Part shown: positions 38,021-47,403 of the stretch, piece by piece | Layout of the letters: each line of letters opens with the position of its first letter | How positions within the stretch are numbered: position 1 is the stretch's first letter | Origin: Muribaculaceae bacterium | GTDB lineage: Bacteria; Bacteroidota; Bacteroidia; Bacteroidales; Muribaculaceae | NCBI GenBank assembly: GCA_022510385.1 | Contig: JAFLTQ010000008.1 | Span: 52,971-116,970, forward strand | Length of the DNA stretch: 64,000 bases | Direction: 5' to 3' | The notes under the pieces: generated by a model | What the model saw: only the letters and a program-made list of their open reading frames with translations | Database searches by the model: none | What the model was told of the DNA's origin: nothing | Position numbers and translations under genes: made by a program

Positions 38021-39838
38021 GGAAGGCGACCAGGGAAAAAGTTTCTTTAGGATATCAGGCCTGTTTATCCTTATCAAATCATTCTTGATAGCCTCTTTTT
38101 CTTCCGGTTTATACCAAAAGAAGAGACGACGTTGTGCTTGTTTCTCTTTATCAGAGGTAGCAACATAAATTTGTTCTCCGGTATAGGGATGAATTCCTGA
38201 ATAAAATATTTCAGAAGCTAAAGTCATTGGAGTAGGAGTGAAATCTTGCACTTGCTCAAGCCTATAATTCATGTCGCGAGTCTCGAGCGCCAATTCAGCC
38301 ATATCTTCTATGGTTGAGCCCGGATGTGAAGAAATAAAATAGGGTATAAGTTGCTGCTTTAGTTGATATTTCTCATTTATATCATCAAAAATTTTCTTAA
38401 ATCGTCGGAAGAGATAAAAGGATGGTTTTCTCATTAGATTCAAGACTTTATCAGAAGTATGTTCAGGAGCGACTTTCAACCGTCCGCTTATATGATTTTT
38501 TAATAGATCGGATATGTAATCTTTATTATTTTTTTCGATTCTCTTGTTGTCGGTAGGTGCCAGGGCAAGATCATATCTCACTCCACTTCCGACAAAAGCT
38601 TTTTTTACTCCCTGAACTTGATTTACTGCTCTGTAAATTTCTAAAAGTTTGGAGTGATCTACATTTAGATTCTTACATATAGAGGGATGAAGACAAGAGG
38701 GTTTTCGGCATTTCTTGCATATATCTTTGTTTATACCTCCTAAAGAATACATATTAGCTGAGGGGCCACCCAAGTCAGAGATATACCCCTTAAAGTCACT
38801 CATTCGCGTCACATTTTCCGCTTCTTTAATTATTGAATCTTTGGAACGAGACGAGATGAATTTACCTTGATGTGCAGAAATAGTGCAAAAGGCGCAACCT
38901 CCGAAACAGCCGCGGTGAAGAGTGATTGAATGACGAATCATTTCGTATGCAGGGATGATTTTCCCTTTATAACGTGGATGCGGAACTCGGGTAAATGGCA
39001 ACGAATAGATTGCATCCATTTCTTCCTGAGACAAGGGAGGATGCATGGGATTTATACGAATCATTCTCCCCCCTGTGGATTGCCATAATGTTTTACCCTC
39101 ATATTTGTTGGATTCTTCTTCAACAATTTTGAAATTTTCCGATTGATATTTTTTATTTTTCAAACAATCTTCAAAACTATGTAGGATGATATCCTCTTTT
39201 TGGGGAGATTCCTTCGAAAAGAAAACAGTTTGCCGTATATCTGTTATTTCGGAAATCTTCTGACCGGCTGCTATCCTGTCAGCAATTTCTTTCATAGTTT
39301 TCTCACCCATTCCATAGCAAATCATATCAGCCTGAGAGTCTGCCAGAATTGAAGGACGAAGTTTGTTTTGCCAGTAATCATAATGGGAGACTCGTCTGAG
39401 AGATGCTTCGATGCCACCTGCAATTACAGGAATTTCAGGATATAAATCTTTTAGGATTTTAGAATATACAATTGTTGGATAATCCGGTCTCATTCCATGT
39501 TTGCCGCCGGGAGTATATGCATCATCATGACGAAGTCGCCGGCCGGCAGTGTAATGATTCACCATCGAATCCATGGCACCTGCAGAAACCCCAAAGAATA
39601 GACGGGGTTTACCTAATTTTTTGAAATCACGCAAGTCATCTCTCCAATTAGGTTGAGGTACAAAAGCCACTTTATAACCGGCATCTTGGAGCACTCTCCC
39701 TATAACGGCTGCCCCGAAAGAGGGATGATCTATGTATGCATCCCCGGAGAATAGAATTATATCCGCTTGTTCCCATCCCAAACGTTCCATTTCATCCTTG
39801 GAAGTTGGGAGAAAATATTTTTTATTAATTTCAGTCAT
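37994..39838 (-). CDS. ygiQ: YgiQ family radical SAM protein
   Basis: A 614-residue radical SAM protein with an N-terminal B12-binding-like segment (about 20-170), the iron-sulfur motif CFGGCAFC, a Cys-rich insert (CKKCRKPSCLHPSIC) and a C-terminal UPF0313 tail. The reaction is unknown. The ATG directly abuts the uvrB stop with no gap, so the pair is an operon. The C-terminal KKRRGIGF is encoded by the neighbour's terminator. Confidence 0.88.
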   Translation of the reverse strand: MTEINKKYFLPTSKDEMERLGWEQADIILFSGDAYIDHPSFGAAVIGRVLQDAGYKVAFVPQPNWRDDLRDFKKLGKPRLFFGVSAGAMDSMVNHYTAGRRLRHDDAYTPGGKHGMRPDYPTIVYSKILKDLYPEIPVIAGGIEASLRRVSHYDYWQNKLRPSILADSQADMICYGMGEKTMKEIADRIAAGQKISEITDIRQTVFFSKESPQKEDIILHSFEDCLKNKKYQSENFKIVEEESNKYEGKTLWQSTGGRMIRINPMHPPLSQEEMDAIYSLPFTRVPHPRYKGKIIPAYEMIRHSITLHRGCFGGCAFCTISAHQGKFISSRSKDSIIKEAENVTRMSDFKGYISDLGGPSANMYSLGGINKDICKKCRKPSCLHPSICKNLNVDHSKLLEIYRAVNQVQGVKKAFVGSGVRYDLALAPTDNKRIEKNNKDYISDLLKNHISGRLKVAPEHTSDKVLNLMRKPSFYLFRRFKKIFDDINEKYQLKQQLIPYFISSHPGSTIEDMAELALETRDMNYRLEQVQDFTPTPMTLASEIFYSGIHPYTGEQIYVATSDKEKQAQRRLFFWYKPEEKEAIKNDLIRINRPDILKKLFPWSPSKKRRGIGF

Positions 39839-41962
39839 TTATGGCTCGGCTGCAGTGATCACATCTTTTTCTGATTTAACGGCGAGAATGTCTTGAAGTT
39901 CCACGAGTTCTTTCTTTAGTTTGGCAGCCGTTACGAAATCAGTCTTTTTGGCTGCTCTGAGCATCTCTTCAGTGACACTTTCAATTCGTCTTTTCAGTTC
40001 GTCGGTTGACATATACTCGATAACAGGATCAGCGGCCATCCCCATTTGATGTTCCTCCTCAATGTAGAATTTTGGTTGAGGCTTTGAGGCCTGTTTGGCT
40101 TTGGCTGCTCGTTTTTCCACAGGAGTTGTAGGAGATTGTTTAGGAGCAACTTCTTCCCCTCCATAAAGCGTTATAAGTTCCCTTGCAGAGGATTTCTTCA
40201 CAATTGGAGTTGGAATTATGCCATTCTTTTCATTATAGAGAATCTGTTTGGCCCGTCTTCTTTCAGTTTCATCGATGGTGCGTTGCATGCTGTCTGTAAT
40301 CTTATCGGCATACATAATTACCTTACCATTTACATTTCTTGCTGCACGACCTGCTGTCTGGGTTAGTGATCTGTGGTTTCTCAAGAACCCTTCCTTGTCA
40401 GCATCAAGAATTGCCACCAGGCTCACTTGCGGGAGATCGAGCCCCTCTCTAAGCAGATTTACGCCGACCAAGACATCATATTTACCATCTCTGAGATCCT
40501 CAAGTATACGGATGCGTTCAAGAGTGTCAACATCACTATGAATATAAGCGCTGCTAACTCCCCATTTCCTGAGATGAGAGTCGAGCTCTTCTGCCATTCT
40601 TTTTGTGAGGGTTGTCACCAAAACTCTTTCATCCTTTTCGATTCTGAGGCGTATCTCTTCCATCAGATCGTCGATTTGGTTCATTGTTGGCCTTACAATG
40701 ATTTCAGGATCCAAAAGACCTGTGGGTCTGATCACTTGTTCTGTGAAAACTCCTTCACTTTGAATAAGTTCATAGTCGCCGGGAGTGGCGCTTACATATA
40801 TTTTCTGAGGCGTCAGTGAATCAAATTCATCAAATTTCAGAGGACGGTTATCTATGGCCGCCGGAAGACGGAACCCATATTCAACAAGATTCATTTTTCT
40901 TGAAAGGTCACCTCCGTTCATCCCTCTGATCTGAGGTATCGTGACATGACTTTCATCAATAATAGTTATAAAATCCCGCGGGAAATAGTCTAACAGACAG
41001 AAAGGTCTCATCCCGGGCTCTCTTCCGTCGAAATATCTGGAGTAGTTTTCAATTCCTGAACAATGACCAATAGATTTCATCATTTCCATATCATAGGAAA
41101 CTCTCTCTCTAAGACGGTCGGCTTCTAACAATCTTCCCTCTTTAGCAAAGAAATCACATTGTTTCCCTAAATCTAAGGCAATCTGATCTAATGCCGACCC
41201 CATTCGTTCCTGAGTGGTGACAAATATGTTTGCCGGATAGATTTTAAATCCTTCCAATGATGAAAGTGTCAGTCCCGATAAAGGGTCCACAGTCTGAATT
41301 TTTTCAATTTCATCGCCCCAGAATACCACTCTGAGTTGAATTTCTTCAAACGAAAGCATAATATCAAGAGTGTCTCCTTTCACTCTGAATTCTCCCGGAG
41401 CAAGAGTTATTTCCGATCTTGAATATAGTGCATCAACCAGTCGTCTCATCAATGTGTTACGATTGATTTTTTGACCTGTTTTAATTTCAATTACACTTTG
41501 AGAGAAATCTTCCGGGTTTCCCATGCCATAAATACAACTGACACTGGAGACCACAACTAAATCGCGTCTTCCGGAAAGTAAAGAAGCGACAGTTGCCAAA
41601 CGTAGCCTCTCGATCTGATCATTGATCATCAGATCCTTTTCAATATATTTATCGTTTGAGGGAATATATGCTTCCGGCTGGTAATAATCATAATAGCTAA
41701 CAAAATATTGGACTGAATTCTCAGGGAAAAATGTCTTGAATTCCGAATATAATTGAGCAGCCAAAGTCTTGTTATGGGAAAGGATAAGAGCAGGTCGTTT
41801 CACTTCTTTGATGACATTGGCCATTGTGAAAGTTTTCCCTGATCCGGTCACTCCTAAAAGTGTCTGGTGAGGGTTGCCTGCTTCAATTCCCTTTACGAGT
41901 TCTGCAATAGCTTCCGGTTGATCCCCCGTGGGTTGATAATCTGATGTTAACTTATATTCCAT
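39839..41962 (-). CDS. uvrB: Excinuclease ABC subunit B
   Basis: A 707-residue nucleotide-excision-repair helicase. Walker A is GVTGSGKTFTMAN, and the beta-hairpin region, helicase motifs (DESH; QTAGRAARN) and C-terminal UVR motif (about residues 655-695) are all present. I use ATG 41962 (MEYKLTSDYQPTGDQP), as the possible upstream start would lie beyond the -7 promoter box at 41980-41988. It is followed without a gap by ygiQ. Confidence 0.96.
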   Translation of the reverse strand: MEYKLTSDYQPTGDQPEAIAELVKGIEAGNPHQTLLGVTGSGKTFTMANVIKEVKRPALILSHNKTLAAQLYSEFKTFFPENSVQYFVSYYDYYQPEAYIPSNDKYIEKDLMINDQIERLRLATVASLLSGRRDLVVVSSVSCIYGMGNPEDFSQSVIEIKTGQKINRNTLMRRLVDALYSRSEITLAPGEFRVKGDTLDIMLSFEEIQLRVVFWGDEIEKIQTVDPLSGLTLSSLEGFKIYPANIFVTTQERMGSALDQIALDLGKQCDFFAKEGRLLEADRLRERVSYDMEMMKSIGHCSGIENYSRYFDGREPGMRPFCLLDYFPRDFITIIDESHVTIPQIRGMNGGDLSRKMNLVEYGFRLPAAIDNRPLKFDEFDSLTPQKIYVSATPGDYELIQSEGVFTEQVIRPTGLLDPEIIVRPTMNQIDDLMEEIRLRIEKDERVLVTTLTKRMAEELDSHLRKWGVSSAYIHSDVDTLERIRILEDLRDGKYDVLVGVNLLREGLDLPQVSLVAILDADKEGFLRNHRSLTQTAGRAARNVNGKVIMYADKITDSMQRTIDETERRRAKQILYNEKNGIIPTPIVKKSSARELITLYGGEEVAPKQSPTTPVEKRAAKAKQASKPQPKFYIEEEHQMGMAADPVIEYMSTDELKRRIESVTEEMLRAAKKTDFVTAAKLKKELVELQDILAVKSEKDVITAAEP

Positions 41963-41979
41963 TATAAGAAGAGTAAACT

Positions 41980-41988
41980 GCAAATTTA
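41980..41988 (-). promoter_or_regulatory. -7 promoter element (TAAATTTGC on minus strand) of uvrB
   Basis: An exact TAnnTTTGC 18 bases before the uvrB ATG. It rules out longer starts. No LexA-like box is evident. Confidence 0.65.
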
Positions 41989-42072
41989 GTAAAAGAGGGT
42001 TAAAAAACCTCAGTAATAATATTAAATGACAATATTTGTGCCAAAATACTCGAATAATCATTTAAAAAAAGT

Positions 42073-42081
42073 TACCTTTGC
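42073..42081 (+). promoter_or_regulatory. -7 promoter element (TACCTTTGC) of tpiA
   Basis: An exact TAnnTTTGC 23 bases before the tpiA ATG, divergent from the uvrB promoter. Confidence 0.7.
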
Positions 42082-42103
42082 ATTATAATATAAATTAGAA
42101 TCT

Positions 42104-42856
42104 ATGAGAAAAAATATTGTAGCGGGCAACTGGAAGATGAATACAGTTCTCGAAGAGGGAGTGGAATTGGCAAGTCAGGTAAACGACCTTTTAAAAGAGA
42201 AGAAAGCTAATTGTGATGTAATAATCTGTGTGCCATTCACTCATTTGGTAAGCGTTAAAGGTGTAATTGATGAGCCATTGAAGCTTGGTGCAGAAAATTG
42301 TTCAGAGCATGCCAAAGGAGCATACACGGGAGAAGTGAGCGCTGCTATGGTGAAATCCACCGGAGCTTCACATGTAATCCTCGGGCATAGTGAAAGACGT
42401 CAATATTTTGGAGAAAACAATGAACAATTGTTAAAGAAGACAAAATTGGCTTTGGAAAATGGTTTGACCCCTATTTTCTGCGTTGGTGAAGTGCTTGAGG
42501 AAAGAGAGAACGGCACATATAACGAAGTGGTTAAAGGTCAGGTTGAGGCTCTTTTCGAATTGAGCCCTGAAGATTTCGGAAAACTTGTGATAGCTTATGA
42601 ACCGGTTTGGGCAATCGGTACCGGAAAAACAGCCACCGCAGACCAAGCCCAAGATATGCATGCTCATATTCGCAAAGTTATAGCTGACAAATATGGCAAA
42701 GAAATAGCTGACAACACATCTATTCTTTATGGAGGTTCCTGCAAGCCAAGTAATGCCAAAGAGCTTTTCAGCAAGCCGGATGTTGACGGCGGACTGATTG
42801 GAGGCGCATCTTTGGAGGCTCCTTCATTCATGGGAATAGTGGAGGCTTTTGATTAA
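42104..42856 (+). CDS. tpiA: Triosephosphate isomerase
   Basis: A 250-residue glycolytic enzyme interconverting DHAP and G3P. It has N-terminal GNWKMN with the catalytic Lys, GHSERR with the catalytic His, [10 protein letters not shown] with the catalytic Glu, and [13 protein letters not shown] at the phosphate site. It is first in tpiA-SPOR-folE; the SPOR gene follows by 18 bases. Confidence 0.97.
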   Translation: MRKNIVAGNWKMNTVLEEGVELASQVNDLLKEKKANCDVIICVPFTHLVSVKGVIDEPLKLGAENCSEHAKGAYTGEVSAAMVKSTGASHVILGHSERRQYFGENNEQLLKKTKLALENGLTPIFCVGEVLEERENGTYNEVVKGQVEALFELSPEDFGKLVIAYEPVWAIGTGKTATADQAQDMHAHIRKVIADKYGKEIADNTSILYGGSCKPSNAKELFSKPDVDGGLIGGASLEAPSFMGIVEAFD

Positions 42857-42874
42857 GAACTGTTCTAAAGTCGA

Positions 42875-43357
42875 ATGAAGAAAATTCTGACTCTTATATT
42901 GGCATTATCCTTTGTCTGTGGTTATTCACAGACAAAGGATACTCTCAATGCTATTCAACAGATAATAATGAATTCAAACGGGATGATTGAGATAGATATC
43001 CCGCAACCGATTGTTGCTTCTATTCTACAACCACCCGCAGGCAGAAAAGCAGGTCTGGAGTTAAAATCCGGGATTAATAAAATAGCCGGTTATAGAATTC
43101 AGGTTTTCAGTGATGGCAGAAATCAGAGCACTCTTGAAAACAGAGCCAAAGCGAGAGGAAATATGATCTTATCAAAATTTCCAAAATATAAAGGCCAGAT
43201 TTATACATATTCAAGTTCTCCAAATTGGTTTACAAGAGTCGGTAATTTCCGGACAGCAGCTGAAGCAAATAGTGCATTGACAGAACTGAAAAAAGCATTT
43301 CCAAATTTTTCATCTGAGATGAGAGTGGTGAAGAGCCAGATAGTTGTGATTAAATAA
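42875..43357 (+). CDS. Exported SPOR-domain protein
   Basis: A 160-residue protein with a signal peptide (1-18, ending CGYSQ) and a C-terminal SPOR domain (about 80-158, AGYRIQVFSDGRNQ and NWFTRVGNFRT). SPOR domains bind peptidoglycan lacking stem peptides at the septum. The stop shares one base with the folE start (TAATG), so the two genes are translationally coupled, a common Bacteroidales order. Confidence 0.85.
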   Translation: MKKILTLILALSFVCGYSQTKDTLNAIQQIIMNSNGMIEIDIPQPIVASILQPPAGRKAGLELKSGINKIAGYRIQVFSDGRNQSTLENRAKARGNMILSKFPKYKGQIYTYSSSPNWFTRVGNFRTAAEANSALTELKKAFPNFSSEMRVVKSQIVVIK

Positions 43358-43929
43358 TGGAAGAATCTAAGGAAAAATTAATTTCTGAAATAGCCGGACA
43401 CTATAAGGAAATTCTAAGATTGTTAGGCGAAGATACCGATCGAGAAGGCCTTCTTCAAACTCCTCAAAGGGCTGCTAAAGCTCTTTATTCTATTATGGAG
43501 GGTTACACACAATCGGCAAAGGAAATTGCTTCGCGTGCAATATTCGAACATGACGGAAAGGGGATGGTAATTGTAAAAGATATTGAGTTCTACAGTATGT
43601 GTGAACATCATATCTTGCCATTTTTTGGCAAAATAAGTGTCGGTTATCTGCCCAAGGGTAAAATATTAGGTCTTTCGAAGTTAGCCCGGATTGTCGACGT
43701 TTATGCAAAAAGATTGCAGGTGCAAGAACGTCTCACTAAACAGATATGTGACTCTATCTCAGAAATTATCCCTAATGAGGGGGTGATTGTTGCTTGTGAG
43801 GCTGAACATTTATGCATGAAAATGAGGGGAGTTGAAAAACAGGATTCAGCTACTGTAACCTACGAAGCAACAGGAAATTTTTTGACTAACCCGTCTTTAA
43901 GGAAAGAATTTTTAGAAAGTTTAAAATAA
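43357..43929 (+). CDS. folE: GTP cyclohydrolase I
   Basis: A 190-residue enzyme, first step of folate/tetrahydropterin synthesis. Zinc ligands lie in MCEHHILPFFG and in CEAEHLCM, and VGYLPKGKILGLSK is the conserved active-site segment. It overlaps the SPOR gene by one base. Confidence 0.95.
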   Translation: MEESKEKLISEIAGHYKEILRLLGEDTDREGLLQTPQRAAKALYSIMEGYTQSAKEIASRAIFEHDGKGMVIVKDIEFYSMCEHHILPFFGKISVGYLPKGKILGLSKLARIVDVYAKRLQVQERLTKQICDSISEIIPNEGVIVACEAEHLCMKMRGVEKQDSATVTYEATGNFLTNPSLRKEFLESLK

Positions 43930-43976
43930 TTGGGTCGCTGCAATAAGTTGTAACCACCATCCTTAATGATACCGTG

Positions 43977-44019
43977 GAATTCCATCTCTCATTGATGAGA
44001 AATAGGGAGATGGAAATTC
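43977..44019. terminator. Stem-loop after folE
   Basis: GAATT-CCATCTC pairs with GAGATGG-A-AATTC (one bulged A) around an 18-base loop. There is no T tract directly after it, so it may be an end-of-operon or mRNA-protecting hairpin. Confidence 0.4.
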
Positions 44020-44063
44020 AAAAGACTTGACAACTTTCATACCTTTTTTTCAATTAACAAACC

Positions 44064-44792
44064 ATGAATAAGGCGGACTCTATAATAGAGGAAATGACTT
44101 CTCTATATAATGAGGAACAGTCTGCCCATCTTTCGCGTTTTTTCAAGACGGCCCAAGGCGAATATGGAGAGGGGGATAGATTTCTCGGAATAAAAGTGCC
44201 TTCAACCAAAGAAATTGTAAAGAAATATCGAAAGGAGATTTCTACGACTGACATAGAAAAATTGTTAAATTCTGAATGGCATGAGATAAGGCTTGCCGGT
44301 TTTCTCCTGTTGCTGGAACTCTATAAAAGTTTTCTTAAAGAAAAGAAAATAGATCAAGTCCAATCTTTGGTAAACTTTTATTTGGATAATATAGATAAAG
44401 GGAATAATTGGGACCTTGTTGATCTGGTGGCTTATAAAATCCTTGGCGAGTATATTCTCAGGAACAGGGGAAGGGAAATGATTTTATTAGATTTAGCTGA
44501 CAAAGAGGGATTTCTATGGCATCAGAGAGTGGCGATTGTATCCACTTTTGCTCTCATAAGAGCCGGACAATTTGATGTGACGTTTCAAATTGCAGAAAAA
44601 TTTCTGAATCATCCACATGACCTTATTCATAAGGCCACCGGATGGATGCTCCGAGAAATCGGCAAAAGGAGCGGAAAGGAAGAATTGGTAAGATTTCTGG
44701 AAAAACATAAATCTACAATGCCGAGAACAATGCTCCGTTATGCGATAGAGAAATTTCCTGAAGAGGAAAGAAAGTATTATTTGAGTAAATAA
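44064..44792 (+). CDS. DNA alkylation repair protein, AlkD-like
   Basis: A 242-residue all-helical HEAT-like-repeat protein, the size of AlkD glycosylases. Family motifs are FLGIKVPSTKEIVKKY near residue 38, WHEIRLAGFLLL, NNWDLVDLVAY and WMLREIGKR near residue 194. AlkD removes bulky alkylated bases without flipping them. It stands alone just before the accessory operon and may or may not relate to it. Confidence 0.87.
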   Translation: MNKADSIIEEMTSLYNEEQSAHLSRFFKTAQGEYGEGDRFLGIKVPSTKEIVKKYRKEISTTDIEKLLNSEWHEIRLAGFLLLLELYKSFLKEKKIDQVQSLVNFYLDNIDKGNNWDLVDLVAYKILGEYILRNRGREMILLDLADKEGFLWHQRVAIVSTFALIRAGQFDVTFQIAEKFLNHPHDLIHKATGWMLREIGKRSGKEELVRFLEKHKSTMPRTMLRYAIEKFPEEERKYYLSK

Positions 44793-45035
44793 TTTAGGCT
44801 AAATTGGTCGGAATTTCCGAGGAATAATCCATCAGCTGTTCTCCCGAATGCAACAGAATCAACAAATTTTCTGTCTACCTTTTATGGCAAATAAGAGCCA
44901 AGTCAGAAGCAGTCAGTAGCATTAAAGCTAAAAATACCTCCTAACCCTATTTAAAGGGTCTTTCCTTTTAAATGAGTCTAATCTTAAAATGTTTTTTAAG
45001 TCAATTTTATTAATTTTACGCAAAAGAGAAATATA

Positions 45036-45467
45036 ATGGGAGATTTTGCAGAATTGATAGATAAAGCGGCTTTGATCTGCGTCACTAAACATCAGGGACA
45101 AAGGGATAAAGCCGGAGCGGCCTATTTTCAACATCCTATGAGAGTGGCAATGAAATGTGAAAAAGATGAAGAAAAAATAGTTGCCTTGCTTCATGATACT
45201 ATTGAAGATACTGATGTTACTCCGGAATGGTTAAAACAACAGGGATTTTCAGATACAATAATTGAAGCTATTTTGTCGGTAACCCATAAACACGGAGAAG
45301 ATTATCAGGAATTTGTTGCAAGAGCTAAGAAAAATCCAATTGGTAGAATAGTAAAGATACATGATCTGGAAGACAATCTCAATGTCTTAAGGCTTAGTGA
45401 GATTACCCCTGAAATGGCCGCAAGACTGACTAAATATCTCAAAGCATTGGAATACCTAAAGTATTAA
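45036..45467 (+). CDS. Small HD-domain (p)ppGpp hydrolase-like protein
   Basis: A 143-residue single-domain HD phosphohydrolase of the SpoT/MESH1 type. An early His lies in KHQGQRDKAG, then FQHPMRVA, the HD dyad in ALLHDTIEDTD (with the family's ED), and a late Asp/Asn in IHDLEDNLNVLRL. All metal and catalytic positions appear intact. There is no synthetase or TGS domain. MESH1-like proteins hydrolyse (p)ppGpp or related nucleotides, so the substrate is inferred. The stop abuts the next ATG with no gap, making this the first gene of a seven-gene unit. Only a weak promoter (TAATTTTAC) is visible upstream. Confidence 0.8.
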   Translation: MGDFAELIDKAALICVTKHQGQRDKAGAAYFQHPMRVAMKCEKDEEKIVALLHDTIEDTDVTPEWLKQQGFSDTIIEAILSVTHKHGEDYQEFVARAKKNPIGRIVKIHDLEDNLNVLRLSEITPEMAARLTKYLKALEYLKY

Positions 45468-47399
45468 ATGATGAAGAAACTTGAAATAAAAAGTATATCG
45501 GCTCCTGTCATTGGAATATCAAGATTCAGATTAGGCACTGACGGAGAAGGGATCACTACTTTGGTTGCTTTTCAAGGTTGCCCATTGAGATGCAGTTATT
45601 GTCTGAATAAGGAATGTTGGGAATCTGCAGATCATTTCAAGCATTACACTCCTAAGGAACTGTATGAAGAAGTCAAGAAAGATGATCTTTATTTCAGAGC
45701 AACCGGAGGTGGCATCACTTTTGGTGGTGGTGAACCTGCACTAAGGGCCGATTTTATAGTTGCTTTCAGGAAATTATGTGGTAAAGATTGGAAGATAAGA
45801 CTTGAAACCTCTCTAAATGTAGAACAATCATTGATTGATAAGTTGGCTCCGGTGGTTGATGAATGGATTGCCGACACAAAAGCTGAAAGGAGTGTCGCAT
45901 ATAAGGAATATACCGGGGTTTATCGCCAACGGTTCCATAATAATTTTTATAAGTTGATTGATAAGACAAAAGGACATGGTATTCCAAGAGAAAGGATCAC
46001 ATTGAAAGTTCACATTATTCCCGGTTATGTTACGGAAGAGCAAGCCGGGGAAACGGCTGAAAACTTCAAGAAATATCAGGAGGGCTGCAAGGTTGAGATA
46101 ATTCGTTATCTTGATAATGAAGAACTGGCAAAGAAAGATAAAAATACAAGAGAACGGAATGGGAAGAGAATTTGTGAAATCCTTAAAGCTCTGCGTTCTG
46201 ATATAGCTAAACGTTACGGCATTGACCTTGAAGAAAGAGATTGTTCCCATAAGGGTAATTGTGCCGGTACTTGCCCTCGATGTGAGGCGGATATTGAAAA
46301 ACTGGAAAAGGGACTATTGGAAAAACTTGAAAATAAGATTGAGATTTCAGAAGAAATAAAGAAAATGATTGATCAAAACAAAGATAGTAAGTCGGGAAGA
46401 GATAATGAAGAGCATATTTTACAAGGAGATGTGATTCTTCCACCCGGATTGCCGGAAAATCCCGATAATATTGAAGGTGAAATACAAGAGTTCCATGATG
46501 AACCCTTAGATGGTCAGGTTCTTCAAGGTGAACAAGTTCCCCAAAATCCGGATTTTTATCAATTCAAGAAAATTTTCTATAAGGAATGTGCCGTAGCCGG
46601 TGTTTCATTCCACATAGAACCGAATGACGAGCTATGGGATGAACTGGAGGAAGGCATGGAGGTAGCCCTGATAAGGGATAAGAATAATTCTCATGACAAA
46701 CATGCAGTAGCTGTTGCACCCTTGTCGGATTATGCCGGAGATCCGGAGGATTATGATTTTGACTTTATATTCGGATATGTACCGAGAACGGAGAATAAAG
46801 AGTTGGCTACCATGATGGATGCCGGATATGCCAATAAATTTTCTGCTAAAATCACAACACTCAAGAAATATGGAAATCCTAATGACAGAATAAGGATAAC
46901 CATTTTCATAGAAACTAATGAGAAAGTATTGGTGAGACCTAATTTATTAAGGGCTCAATCTTTGTCTCATTCTGAACTGGAGGATTTAACGGAACAATTA
47001 GCCCAAAAAGGTTTCTACGCAGCTCGATACGGAGGATACCCCCATTTTGATTTACAATTCCCGGATAAAGGAGAAAGAATAGTATATGTGCATGAAACTT
47101 ATTATGGGGCTATTTTATACCTTATGAAAGTCGTTGCAAAGGATATAGACTGCCTTAATTTTGATGTGGATGATTATGAGTCATTGGATGATTGTGAAGC
47201 TTTTGTTATGACGAATATTATTGGGCCAATCGTGGTAAACAAAAAAGAAAATAGTTTCATTGCCTATTTACCTTTAAAAGAGTATCGAGCAACAAGCTAT
47301 CTTCCGAAATCAGTATCTAAAGATTTTGAAAGTTTGTTTAATGTTGAATTGTCAAACATTATAAATTACGACATACCATTACCAGGAACTAAAGAATAG
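45468..47399 (+). CDS. Radical SAM protein (PflA-like) fused to a HIRAN domain
   Basis: A 643-residue multidomain protein. Residues 1-250 form a radical SAM domain like glycyl-radical-enzyme activases: cluster Cys 38, 42 and 45 in GCPLRCSYC, and GGGITFGGGEP near 80-90. Cys 259, 265, 269 and 272 form a compact four-Cys site. An acidic linker follows (300-365). Residues about 372-482 match a HIRAN domain (CAVAGVSFH, RDKNNSHDKHAVAV, GYVPR), known in eukaryotic HLTF/Rad5 to bind 3' DNA ends. The last 155 residues are unassigned. No glycyl radical enzyme gene is adjacent. It lies in the tight operon, 4 bases before the SIMPL gene. Confidence 0.85.
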   Translation: MMKKLEIKSISAPVIGISRFRLGTDGEGITTLVAFQGCPLRCSYCLNKECWESADHFKHYTPKELYEEVKKDDLYFRATGGGITFGGGEPALRADFIVAFRKLCGKDWKIRLETSLNVEQSLIDKLAPVVDEWIADTKAERSVAYKEYTGVYRQRFHNNFYKLIDKTKGHGIPRERITLKVHIIPGYVTEEQAGETAENFKKYQEGCKVEIIRYLDNEELAKKDKNTRERNGKRICEILKALRSDIAKRYGIDLEERDCSHKGNCAGTCPRCEADIEKLEKGLLEKLENKIEISEEIKKMIDQNKDSKSGRDNEEHILQGDVILPPGLPENPDNIEGEIQEFHDEPLDGQVLQGEQVPQNPDFYQFKKIFYKECAVAGVSFHIEPNDELWDELEEGMEVALIRDKNNSHDKHAVAVAPLSDYAGDPEDYDFDFIFGYVPRTENKELATMMDAGYANKFSAKITTLKKYGNPNDRIRITIFIETNEKVLVRPNLLRAQSLSHSELEDLTEQLAQKGFYAARYGGYPHFDLQFPDKGERIVYVHETYYGAILYLMKVVAKDIDCLNFDVDDYESLDDCEAFVMTNIIGPIVVNKKENSFIAYLPLKEYRATSYLPKSVSKDFESLFNVELSNIINYDIPLPGTKE

Positions 47400-47403
47400 A
47401 GGA

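Noticed and set aside
41963..42061. A 33-codon upstream extension of uvrB
   Set aside because: It contains the -7 promoter box of uvrB (41980-41988), and the family's usual N-terminus begins at ATG 41962.
44808..44820. Short palindrome TCGGAA-T-TTCCGA after the AlkD-like gene
   Set aside because: It is only 13 bases with no T tract and no nearby start. It is too weak to call as terminator or operator.
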